Assembly: GCF_001642475.1 (NCBI RefSeq)
Contig: NW_019174109.1
Coordinates: forward strand, 1 to 41,813
Direction: 5' to 3'
From: Fonsecaea monophora
Lineage: Eukaryota > Ascomycota > Eurotiomycetes > Chaetothyriales > Herpotrichiellaceae
DNA: 41,813 bases
Shown one piece after another: positions 22,574-32,250 of this stretch (position 1 is its first letter; each line of letters opens with the position of its first letter). Below the pieces are notes generated by a model. It did no database searches and was not told where the DNA came from. It saw only the letters and a list, made by a program, of their open reading frames with translations. The position numbers were made by a program, and so were the translations under genes.

Positions 22574-22876
22574 TCAGTAATTGTGTTTGGCGGCATGCCT
22601 ATTCACATCGGCCTGACGATTATAGTTCGTCTCGTGCACTTTATCCTTCATGGCATTACCAGCGGCGCGTACGCGAGTCGAGGCACGGACATTGGGGTCT
22701 TTGGCAATTCTGCAAATAATACTCCGTCAGCATCCAGTCCTCGATTGCTCTAGCTAGGAATAGAGAAAGGCTGGTGCAAGGAAAACATACGACTTGTTCG
22801 TCTCCTTGCTGGCCGAGTGGGCGCCGCCCTTGGTCTTGTTGGAGATCCAGTGGCCTGCTGATCTGAGCGAGTTCAT
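22574..22876 (-). CDS. ccg-1: CCG-1/GRG-1 (clock-controlled, glucose-repressible) homologue, two exons
   Basis: Exons 22876-22791 and 22709-22574 are joined across an 81-nt intron (GTATGT...TTGCAG) to give a 73-residue hydrophilic protein. It starts MNSLRSAGHWISNKTKGGAH and contains KETNKSIAKDPN, RVRAAGNAMKDKV and a final NRHAAKHNY. Neurospora CCG-1/GRG-1 has the same length, exon logic and KEANKxVAKD...AAxDAxxDK layout. Its molecular role is unknown. In Neurospora the transcript is abundant, induced by glucose starvation and stress, and under clock control. A TATATATA stretch lies about 150 nt upstream and a TGACGTCA site about 520 nt upstream. The gene is easily missed because neither exon is a long frame. 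Confidence 0.88.
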
Positions 22877-23020
22877 CTTTACTGCGTTTGATATCTTGGT
22901 TTCCTTTTGGGTGGTTTTGTTCAAAGTGTCCAAAGGGTGTTTGGGTGTATAAAGAGCTTTTTAGGTTATTGATATTCAGTTTGGTGGTGGAGAATCGTGA
23001 GGGAAGAAGAATCCGTCGCG

Positions 23021-23030
23021 AATATATATA
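23021..23030 (-). promoter_or_regulatory. TATA-like stretch of the CCG-1 homologue
   Basis: The alternating AT run lies 145-155 nt upstream of the CCG-1 ATG and directly downstream (in transcript sense) of a GC-rich patch. This is a plausible TATA element for a strongly expressed gene. Confidence 0.45.
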
Positions 23031-23396
23031 CCCACCGTGGCGGGTCACTCTGTTGCTTCCCAACCCGCGAGAATGATAGCAGTTGGCAAGCACGCAGGCA
23101 CGACTGACGATGTCATAAAGGGTCCTCCCTAGTCCAAGTTCGTGCCAGACACAGCCTCGAAGCCCGAGGAACCTCCAAAGTATTGAGCAGAAGGTCGACG
23201 CCAGAAAAAGGCCAACAGGCCAATCGAAGTGGACTCACCGTGGTATGAAACCTGTTTCTTGGTCCTTGTCGGGCTTTCTATGGGTGCTAGTCCCATGTCA
23301 ACCTGATGACCGATGACGGATGTGGTGTTTTGCAGATCGGTCGGTGGCATTTTGGAGCCAAAGATCGAAAGGCGAGGATGATGGGCGAAACATGAT

Positions 23397-23404
23397 TGAC
23401 GTCA
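23397..23404. promoter_or_regulatory. second TGACGTCA (CRE/ATF-type) site
   Basis: A perfect TGACGTCA lies about 520 nt upstream of the CCG-1 start in otherwise non-coding DNA. It matches the site before GLO2. A shared bZIP input is possible but unproven. Confidence 0.35.
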
Positions 23405-23769
23405 TAATTCGTGGCGCCGGGAGTTGGCCATCGAGTTGGGCGGCGTTGGATCTCAGCCTTGCATGATGAGGGACAAGGCTGGACAACATCAATATAGATA
23501 CCAAGCACACACTACGGATTATCTAGTGGTTAAGCATATATATGGAATATCGATGTTCTCATTGACGAAAGATTCTACAGACTACTTGGATGGAAGAGTG
23601 AAAGGCTATCTGACTATCATGTCGGCTTCATGACAACCAGACAGCAAGCATCCCTACCTATCCCACCAGGTGTTCATGCCATGCGTCCACAGCAAATATA
23701 CCCTGGATGTCTGTATTTCAGCTCTTGTCTTGTCCACCGGCCACAAGTAGGTCACGGAGGTAAGGCCCA

Positions 23770-24784
23770 CTAGGTAAACTGTTACTCGTCAGCATCATTC
23801 CGCCTACCCCAACTCAACGACACACACTGACCTTGCACTTGATGCTCATTGGACCATCCGCAGACATGGCGTGGTCAAGAAGCAACTTGCTGATCTGATA
23901 GTTCTTGATCCCCGGCCACACGAACGGCCCACAAGTGTTCCAGCCATGGTCGTTGCAATCCGAGACTTCGTAGATGGTGCAAGATAAGCCATTGTCAGGG
24001 CCCATGGAGCCAAGACGTCCGTACCGTCTATTTCACAGCAGGTCAGCATAATCCTATCAAGGCTGATCTCTTCACTGGGCTAGTTGTCTGAGACTGACCT
24101 GTTGTAACATTGACCTTCTTTTAAAGGCGTCCATACACACGGCTGCTGCCAGTTTTGGCCTGAACACTCATAGACTCCTCGTTGGGTTGTCGCCCTAGCA
24201 TCGTGTTGTTTGCCCTTGCCACGTTCGCGATCATCCATTGCGTTATATGATCCATGCTCCTCATTACCACGGCCGTGATCACCGTCACCGCGCTGACTAC
24301 TACTGTCGCGATCACCGTCCTGTGGCCGTTTAGCGTGGTCATCTTCTTTCTGATCCATCCTCCGAAGTGTCCCCAAAACATCCGCTGTGCGTGCGTGGTG
24401 TTGTTTGAAGTTGTTGTCATTTTCTTTGGCCTCCTCGGGCTTATGCTGAGGGCCATCAACTCCCTTGTGATTAGCAAAGGCTCGGTGGGGAGCCTGCCCA
24501 GCCTCGCCGCGAGCTTGATGGCGATTTGCTTTACCGGTGCCGTCATCCTTCTGGAAGGAGCTTTTACGTTCACTTTTCTCGTCTTGCTGCTTTGCAGATT
24601 GCTGCCAATCCCCGTTTTCGTGGGCACCCCTGTCACCACCCGCAGCAGTGCCACTGGGTTTGCCGTGCTGCGCGACCCCAGCGGCCGAGGCATCTGCTTT
24701 TTGCCATTGAGCAGAGGCAGGAGTAGTGGCGGCCAAAGTAGCAAGGGAGGCTAAGAAGACCACTGCGTGTCTAAGAACAACCAT
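23770..24784 (-). CDS. secreted hydrophilic protein with Cys-rich C-terminal domain, three exons
   Basis: Exons 24784-24099, 24027-23832 and 23778-23770 give 296 residues. The last exon is only 9 nt and follows a GCTGAC branch point. If that intron were retained, the protein would end five residues after the shared IKCK (VSVCR). Residues 1-25 form a signal peptide (VVFLASLATLAATTPASA). About 26-200 is a disordered, highly charged region rich in Lys, His, Asp, Gly and Gln with no Cys. From about residue 205 a compact domain has at least seven Cys (YECSGQNWQQPCVW, EGQCYNRRYG, LSCTIYEVSDCNDHGWNTC, SIKCK). This resembles small secreted Cys-rich domains of fungi. The charged part could bind cell wall or metal, but that is inference. 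Exon joins were chosen because they keep the Cys domain intact. Confidence 0.8.
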
Positions 24785-24904
24785 TTGTGATGTCTGTTAG
24801 CGCGACGGTCAATGCAAAAATACCTTGAGTCTGGAAGCTTGTCCAAGAAAGATTTGAAGCCCATCATTGTGGTTTATGTACCGACTACAGCACGATACCT
24901 GTGA

Positions 24905-25663
24905 TCAAACTCTTTTAGAACGAGTCTTTGTTTGAGAGGTAGAAGAGAGCGCTTCGAACAAACGTATCCAACCGCTTTCGAAAAGCCAAGGTAGCCTCGA
25001 GATTGGTTCACAAGGCGAAAATGCTGGAATGGGTAGGGAAATGGTCAGAAAAGGGGGTGCTCTACGGGCACAGGACAAAGCCCGGTGCTTAGTATTGTTC
25101 TCTATGGAATGAAAGGGTCTGTCTTGATATTGTTCCCTCCAACCACCGATGATTCGCCCGACGAGCGACGGGAGAACGAATTCTTTGTCGGTGGAATGGT
25201 CGGATTCAACAGCGTCCTCTGATATAGAGAGCATTGTCCAAGTCAATATTAGTATTCCTCCCGGAGCTGGACGATTTGACCGGGGGGTACGGTGGTTACG
25301 CATATCCGAGAGGATCCTGCGTGACAATCGAAGCAGCATATTTCCATTCGCAGAAAGGTCAAACGTGCCGGCGGCACAGTATACCAATCCTTACCCGAGG
25401 GAATAAAAAGGGATGTGAGGCACCCCGGCTTCAATAGACGCCAAGAGTGGTAGAACAGGCGCTTCTGTCCGGTGTCGAAATCGACTTTCAGGCGCCGACA
25501 GCCGAGCGCATTGGATGGCACAGAATCCGACGAAGCTCTCCTTGTACCGAATCCATACATAAAGTGCAAGGAGTAGAGTAGCCGGGGACAGGGCGGGTAG
25601 TATTGGGCCGCTGAGGGCGGTAGGAAAAGACTTTGGGGTGCTTTTGAATGGGTGGCTGGACAT
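24905..25663 (-). CDS. possible hypothetical protein with one membrane segment, two exons
   Basis: Exons 25663-25395 and 25316-24905 are joined across a 78-nt intron (GTAAGG...CGCAG), giving 226 residues from an ATG start. The donor is good and the frame stays open across the join. Residues about 20-40 are hydrophobic (ALSPATLLLALYVW) and could be a membrane anchor. The rest is polar with scattered Trp and Pro and no motif I know. Codon use is weaker than in neighbouring genes, so this may be a chance model. Confidence 0.3.
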
Positions 25664-26337
25664 TGGATTAATTGCTGGTAGAGAGAGGAAATTTAAGGTT
25701 GCAAGCTTCCGGATGCTTCCGCGGCATTAGCGCCTTGGCATTAGCACACATTTCGGCCTCGTACATACATATTGCTTGGAGTAACTTGGAGTTTGTGTTT
25801 CTCATTTCACCTCTGGCAAACACCATACACAGCAAGTCTGCTCATCGGATATAGAGCTGCAAGTGTGGTAGCTGTGCTCGAACATGTCTCGTCCAGCCAC
25901 AGCATAGGCAACTCAACCTCCCACCCAATGCTTTTGATTCAACCACCTCCAGCCTTGATGCTCACGTACTCACGTCTCAGTCCAGCATGCGGAGAATACC
26001 AGCAGCTAATTGGGGACCCCGACCACTTCTCCCCGCACATGCCGTCCACCCCAAGCAAAGTATTGTGGAACAAAATTAGCCACGACCGGTCACTCTCCGT
26101 ACCGTCCCAGAGTAATTCCCTCTTATCGCACGCGCCACGGAGCCAGGCCGTCCGAATACAGCTGGACCCAAGTTATACCTGTGTCGTGGGTCGTCCCCGT
26201 CCTTTCCCCGGAATGACTGTCTGGGGTCTGGGGTCTCAAATGCAAATACATCCCATATCCGCCTGATATGTGGTCTGATCTTCTCCTTTAGAGACACTCT
26301 CCTGTCATCCTCGAGGAAGCATAGCACTGTGAACGTC
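25664..26337. other. promoter region of the MFS pump
   Basis: No gene is supported here. A pyrimidine-rich stretch (26270-26290) just before the MFS ATG is probably the transcription start area. Confidence 0.45.
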
Positions 26338-28354
26338 ATGTCAGAAGAAGCTGCGAACAAAGAGATGGCCAATAAGACCGAGGAGATAGAGGCTGTCCCA
26401 AGGCATAGCGAAGTGGCGGCGATTCGAAAGGAGAGCACCGAGGACATTGAGGATGACCCTCATCGAGCTGCTCTCGAGGACAACCCTGAGAGTCCTCAGC
26501 GTGTCACTTGGTCAACGATCATGGCCGTCTTTGTAAGTTTCAAAGAACAAGAACCGTCCTTACCCTGGCCCTTATGTTGGAGCTGGCTGACCCAAATGGT
26601 GCAATATAGTTCATGGGCTTGTCTTTCGCGGGATGCATTTCAACTGCATTCCTCCTGGCATCGTCCATTTTGGTCCCAATCGGCACCGCATTGGGTGATT
26701 TGGAACCTATCAGCTGGATCGCCTCCTCTTGGGCAACCACCTCAGCAGTGAGTATGTCCCTCGGTGGCGGTCTGAGCGACATATTTGGTCGTCGCTACGT
26801 TATTATGGCCGGGCAAGGCCTCAATATTGTTGGCGGTATTGTCGCAGCCACTGCTCAAACCACCAAGCATGTTATTGCTGGGTCTGCCATTGTTGGCTTC
26901 GGTGCTGGTTTGATCTTTGTCGCTTACGCCGGCATTCCCGAAATTCTGCCCAACAAGTACCGGTGAGTCCTTAACTTTTCACGTACACTTCCCCACAGCT
27001 GTCTTTCTGCCTGCAGTGGAAAGCCCCTCGAGCAATCGCTGACTTGGAAAATAGTGGAATGGGTTTGGCATGGACTGAATTCTGCATTACTCTCCCATGG
27101 GGTCTGCTTGCCACTCTTATCGCCAATCAACTCAACGAACACGCGACGTGGCGGTGGGTATACTACCTATCCATCATCTACTCTGCGGTTTGTCTGGTTG
27201 GGACGGCCATCTTCTACTTCCCACCGGCTCGCCCACGTAAAGACTACGACAAGACCAGATGGGAAGAGTTCCTGGAGCTGGACTTTGTGGGCTACTTGCT
27301 CTACGCCGGTGGCTTGACTGTTTTCCTCATTGGAATGAGTTGGGCTGGCGAAGAAGGCCACGCATGGCACTCTGCCTCTGTGGTAGCGCCTATTGTTCTT
27401 GGTGCTTTGACATTCATTGGCTCATTTGTCTATGACTGGACCATGAAACCGAAGCTCCCATTGATGCCGCTCCACATCTTCCGCATGGTCCGGGAATTCA
27501 CCATCTTATTGGTAGCGCTCTTCGTCTCGGGAATGGTCTTTTTCGCCATGGTCTCCCTGCTACCTCAAGCCACCGAGTCGGTCTACGACAGCGATCCGAT
27601 CAAGCTCGGAGTCGCCTTGATCCCGAACGGTGTCGGTCAATTCATTGGAGGAGCAGTCCTACCTGCGTTGATTCACAAAATCAAGAACATCCGGGCTCAA
27701 ATCGTCTTGGCCCTCTTCCTACAGACCCTGTTCTCGGCTCTGTATGCCTATGGAATCATACCGCACCACAAGACCGCATGGGTCATCTTCCAACTTTTCG
27801 GCATGATGTGTTTCTCATGGATCACTCTCTGCTCGTACGTGGTTGCCGGTCTGCACGTGCCACACAAAGACCTCGGAATCGCGTCGGGATTGGTGGGCAC
27901 TTTCCGCAACACAGGAGGCAGCGTCGGTATCGCCATTTTCAACACCATCAGAAATGGCGTTCTCAACAGCCAACTGGTCCCGCGCATTGTCAAGGCAGCG
28001 ACAGCCAACGGATTCCAGGGCGATGAAGCCGCGGTCAAAAGCCTCGTGACGGCCGTGTCGAACAACGCGAAAGGAATCCCCGACGCATTTGCGAAAATTC
28101 AGGGTGCCTCTCCGGCTCTCATCTCAGCGACCGCGGAAGCCTACAAGTCGGCATATGGATACGCATACCAACGCGTCTTTTACAGCACGATTCCCTTTGG
28201 CGTGATCGCCATCATCGCCGCCCTCTTCATCAAGGACGCCTCGGAATACTTGACAAATCACACGGCCGTGCACATGGAAAAGGAAATCCTGGGGGAACAC
28301 CACCACGAGAACAAGGCTGTGGATGCGGAGCAGCCGGAGAAGACGACAACGTAG
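26338..28354 (+). CDS. MFS efflux transporter, TRI12-like, three exons
   Basis: Exons 26338-26532, 26610-26962 and 27055-28354 give 615 residues. Both introns have clear donors (GTAAGT, GTGAGT) and CTGAC branch points. A 60-residue acidic N-terminal tail is followed by about 14 hydrophobic segments. The loop motif GGGLSDIFGRRY is at residues 117-128. Membrane blocks such as WTEFCITLPWGLLATLIANQ and ATWRWVYYLSIIYSA are characteristic of the fungal trichothecene-efflux/siderophore-pump branch of the major facilitator superfamily. The pump probably sits in the plasma membrane and exports a toxic or secreted small molecule by proton antiport. The substrate is unknown. No secondary-metabolite genes lie beside it, so a role in a local cluster is not supported. 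The tail is His/Glu rich (GEHHHENK). Confidence 0.93.
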
Positions 28355-30300
28355 CTTTCTCGTACCATTGGTTAGACGCTCTAAGGCCGGAAATCTAATC
28401 AAGAATGCGGCTTTTCTCTCTCTATCAAACACCGTTCTCGCGATTTGCGCTCCCGTTTCGGTGACGATCCCGAAAGATATCCCAAGTCCGAGCTTTTACT
28501 GACGATGTCCGGTTCGGGAGGTGTTTGTACGTTTTCCTCTCCTCCCTTGGGAAGAGAGTTATCAAGCAAAGTATCTCGGAGAGAAACGAGCATTTACAGA
28601 AGAAGAAAAAAATACAATTGTTCCGTTCTTGCAAGTGCTCCTGAAGCTACCGACTGACTGGGTACTTGGCACCAAACGGGTGGACGCCTCTTATTTATTT
28701 TCTCTCTCTTTCTCATACGTTTTTGATACCGTGAAATGTGACAGCCCTATGTGGTTGTGATTGTGATTGTAATCCCCCTCGCTCTGCTTGAACGTTGTAA
28801 GAGCATCCACAAGACTCTCTCTCTCACTCTCACACTCATCCCCCCAACACATACCGAGCACACACACACTCTCTCTCCCATGGCTGCAGGCACAACCCAG
28901 AACTTTTCACCCGAGCTACACCCGTCGGGTCATGAGGATTTGTTTCTCCTTTTGGAGTAAAAAAAAAGGGGGAGGGGGGTTTGGAGGAGAGGGCATATCT
29001 CGGAATACCGAGTATACCAGTACGAGTCACGAGAACACTGTAGGTAATAGGTGAAACAAATGCCAACTCGTAGGGAGAAGCCGCGTGTTGTTGTTTTTTG
29101 AGTCCCAAAAGAGGGAAACATGGCGGGTGGAGGTTCATTTACCACGTGGTCGGTACCGTACTTCGTCAGGTAGGTACGTAGACGGGGGACCACAGGGTCT
29201 ATTGTAGATCTCCAATTTACAAGGGCAAGTTAGTGAACCAGCTGCTGGGGACTCGGGGTCAGAAGTCTCTTTGCCCTTGGGGCTGGGGTAGCAAGGTACT
29301 AGGTAGGAAAGTACCCAGTGATGAAAAAGATGGAGAGGCTAAACCTGAAAAAAATCGACAGTGTCATTCAATCAAAGGCTTTTTGAAGCACAGTCCTCTG
29401 TCCCTGCTTCGCACTCTCGCACTCTCGCACTCGTGATCACACTGGCAGTGGCAGTGATAGTCTCAGTCTGGCTCTCACGCTCACACCCCTCCATTGCTCT
29501 TGCTCATGCTCAATATTGTCCGTCCACAGATCAAGCTGGACCCAGCCACGCTTCAATCAGGACTTCCGAGAGCCTTCAAACAACTTGTATGCTCGCTCTT
29601 TCATGCTTTCGAATCAACAATCCCCACAGACATCGCACAGACAAGACATCAAACCCAAAGCATCACGTCATCTCGTATCACTCAGTCCATTTTGGCGCTT
29701 GCACCACATGGCAGAGAAACAATACAAAGCGCTGACCACAACTCAATCGGCTGGCCAGAAACCAACAACGGGGTATCTTCCAGAAGGGTCAACAACAAAA
29801 ACAAGATATCCAGCGGTGAACATTCATATCCGAGTCGTCTCATACACAGCACCCTTGAATGAGCCATGGAGCGTGATCAACATGCGCTCCAAATCTCCAT
29901 GCATTCATGCGCTCGTTGTGCTGTAGCCCACCTCATCTCGTCCCATGCGGCCATCATCTTGAGGCCGCCCAAGGCTTCCCGTATCGGATGCTCTGTTCTA
30001 CTTCTTGTTCCTGCCAAGCATGGCAGGTCATGGTTTCTCCTCCTTCACCCAGGTAGTTGCGAGTCGTCAGGACGACTTCTCCAGGTATAGACAAGAAATA
30101 AAGGCGGGTAAGAGAAGGAGAATCCTGGCTTTTTCTTGTTTCGAGAACAATGGTTCTCCTATGCTGTGGCAATCCGTACTGGTACGACCACAATGCGTTT
30201 GGAAATGACCGAAACCCGCAAATCTAAACAGCGACGCCTGCAACCGCAAACACCTCCGGATTCAAGTGACAGAGAGGTGGGCTGGGGTTGCGCTTTAACA
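28355..30300. other. long convergent intergenic region
   Basis: It lies between two converging 3' ends. It holds CT and CA low-complexity tracts (28814-28880), an A/G tract near 28959-28978, two adjacent palindromes at 29141-29158 and CACTCTCG repeats near 29411. Open frames are short and without motifs. Confidence 0.5.
29141..29158. promoter_or_regulatory. adjacent palindromes ACCACGTGGT and CGGTACCG
   Basis: Two perfect palindromes abut directly. The first contains the E-box CACGTG bound by Cbf1/Pho4-type bHLH factors. They lie between converging genes, so a conventional promoter is not evident. Function uncertain. Confidence 0.25.
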
Positions 30301-32217
30301 CTAATCATTGTAGAAGAAGTGCTCCCCTGTTCTTGCATCGTAATAAAGCTTTCTGGTCTCCCTCCTCTCTCTCCGGAGATCTCTGTCGTCGTAATATTCT
30401 CGTTCTCCTGTTACCTCGCGCTGTCTCTTGGCCTGCCTAAGCTCATCTTCTCGGAGTTCCAGCTCCCTCTCACGAGCAGTCAGTTGTTGTTCGCGTCGAC
30501 TCAAATGATCTTCGAGGACCCGATCACGCTGATAGTCCTCGACTCGGACACTTTGGCGGTCGAGTTCATCACGAATGTAAACATCGTGTTCATCCTCTGC
30601 TTGGTGATAGTGAACAATTGGCATGGCTGACTCGTGAGTGGTGTACCGACGAATGGGAACGAAATCCGGCTCCCTCGCTCGTCGAGTCAAATCGCGGTGG
30701 ACGATCTGCCTATCTTCGGGGATGGGCGCTGTCGCTTGCCTCATGAGTCGGGGATGACGTTCATGGCGCGTCTCAGACGGCCGTTGGTCATACACAACGT
30801 AAGAGTTCCGACGCGGTATGGCTGGGACGATAACCTGTTGCTCGCCATGATATGGTCGTTCGACATAGGACTGTCTCCTGCTTGGGCCAGGATGGTGCTT
30901 CTTATACACAACGTCGGGGCGACTCTGGCTATACACCAGGCTTCCTCGGCGAGGTACCCCTCCAGGCGTGCCGAGGGAGGTATTGGAGCTTTCTGCGTAC
31001 TCGGCGACAAAGCCATAGTGGCTAGTATCACTGTTTTCCGAGGAGGCATACCCCCCATCAAAATACTGCTGAGTATGCTGGTTTGGAAAATGTACAGACT
31101 CTCGGCGCCGAGACTTGGAACGAGTCTCCACCGGCACCCTGTGTCGAGAATGAGATCTTCGGGCTTCCCCGTCGACAACGACTACCGGGTGCTCATGTGG
31201 TGACTGTCCTCGACGGCCACGATGATCAGCTGTGCCCTCAACAAATACGGCGTCCACAGGAGCAGGGTCCACGGCATCGGTGGCAAAATCTTGCACTTCA
31301 GGCACCACATAGACACCATCTTCGTCATGGACAGCACCCCTATCTCGCGACTTGCTGCGAGACTTGCTGCGCTTCTTCTCCGCCTTGTCCTTCTTCTGCT
31401 CGGGTTTGGACCCCAATGGCGTCTCTCTCGCGATGTATGGTGGAAGGTTGGCGTTATTGAAGTGCATGGGACCAAGTTCATCTCGTGGAGTTCCGTCCGC
31501 CTCAAAAAGCGGCAGGTTTGCGACAGGGTCCTCCAGCTTGTCGAGAACCGAATCTTTCCTTGCACGGCCATAATTGTCGTTGGCGTGTCTCCTCTCTCGG
31601 ACGGCCTCAACTTTTCTCACCTTCTCACCACCATATGACTTGGCCCTTGACCTTGACCTGTCTCTACTTCGGGCTAGAATGACATCCATCTCCGGAACTT
31701 CCATTCTGCCCTTTCTGGTCTGTACTCTTTTGGACTTGATATAGACCACTTCCCAACGGGCATCTGCTGCCTCCTGGTCATTGGTTTTTCGGACCACTTC
31801 ATCAAGCATGCTTCGGCGGAGTGTGGGCATACGAGTCAGCTGATCTAACACTGGCCCATCGCCGCCTTTGCCCCTCCTGGCCTTCCGCTCAATCTCATCC
31901 ACCGGCGCATTGATGGGCTTTTTGACACATGAGCTCCAATCATCGCCGCGCTTGGATAGGCGATAATACAGATAATCTTGTGAGGTAGGTAAAACGTCAG
32001 CAGATCGAACCCGTTCGGCACGAGGGCGCATCTCTTCTGGGTTATCTTCCATTGTCATTCTGTCAAAGCGTTGCTGGACACTCGGCGCCCTCTCTTCAAC
32101 GAAAGCAGGCTCTTCGACGAAGCGATCGTCAAAGCGCTCTTCATACGGGTCGCGGAGAACACCAATGTCTGGATCAACTGGAGCGAAATGGTGGTTAGGT
32201 GGAATTGGCGGTTCCAT
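30301..32217 (-). CDS. conserved-looking hypothetical, RS-rich with C-terminal coiled coil
   Basis: This single-exon gene encodes 638 residues from the ATG at 32217. The frame extends a little further but without ATG. Residues about 85-190 look globular (DYLYYRLSKRGDDWSSC, PTLRRSMLDEVVRK, ARWEVVYIKSKRVQ). The middle is disordered, with SRSRAK and KKRSKSRSKSRDR tracts, many Tyr/Arg pairs and PRRGS/PRRNS phospho-like sites. About 560-620 is a strongly charged coiled coil (LSRREQQLTARERELELRED), ending in YYDARTGEHFFYND. There is no signal peptide or membrane span. RS-type tracts hint at RNA or nuclear association, but they are low complexity and do not prove it. I do not recognise the family. 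Confidence 0.85.
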   Translation of the reverse strand: MEPPIPPNHHFAPVDPDIGVLRDPYEERFDDRFVEEPAFVEERAPSVQQRFDRMTMEDNPEEMRPRAERVRSADVLPTSQDYLYYRLSKRGDDWSSCVKKPINAPVDEIERKARRGKGGDGPVLDQLTRMPTLRRSMLDEVVRKTNDQEAADARWEVVYIKSKRVQTRKGRMEVPEMDVILARSRDRSRSRAKSYGGEKVRKVEAVRERRHANDNYGRARKDSVLDKLEDPVANLPLFEADGTPRDELGPMHFNNANLPPYIARETPLGSKPEQKKDKAEKKRSKSRSKSRDRGAVHDEDGVYVVPEVQDFATDAVDPAPVDAVFVEGTADHRGRRGQSPHEHPVVVVDGEARRSHSRHRVPVETRSKSRRRESVHFPNQHTQQYFDGGYASSENSDTSHYGFVAEYAESSNTSLGTPGGVPRRGSLVYSQSRPDVVYKKHHPGPSRRQSYVERPYHGEQQVIVPAIPRRNSYVVYDQRPSETRHERHPRLMRQATAPIPEDRQIVHRDLTRRAREPDFVPIRRYTTHESAMPIVHYHQAEDEHDVYIRDELDRQSVRVEDYQRDRVLEDHLSRREQQLTARERELELREDELRQAKRQREVTGEREYYDDRDLRRERRETRKLYYDARTGEHFFYND

Positions 32218-32250
32218 AGTTGCGGGTAAGGAAACCGCAAAGCTGGACAA

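Larger units (their letters stand above)
22877..23769. other. promoter region of the CCG-1 homologue
   Basis: This region separates the CCG-1 start from the end of the next minus-strand gene. It contains AATATATATA at 23021-23030 and TGACGTCA at 23397-23404. No additional gene is supported. Confidence 0.5.

Noticed and set aside
22445..22753. 102-codon plus-strand frame
   Set aside because: It covers exon 2 of the CCG-1 homologue on the other strand, which has clear family similarity.
24254..24754. Hydrophobic 166-codon frame on the plus strand that looks like a membrane protein
   Set aside because: It lies opposite the Lys/His/Asp-rich secreted-protein exon; charged codons read backwards give hydrophobic residues.
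26338..28354. Possible secondary-metabolite cluster around the MFS pump
   Set aside because: Neighbouring genes are unassigned or housekeeping; no synthase, P450 or tailoring enzyme is within the window.
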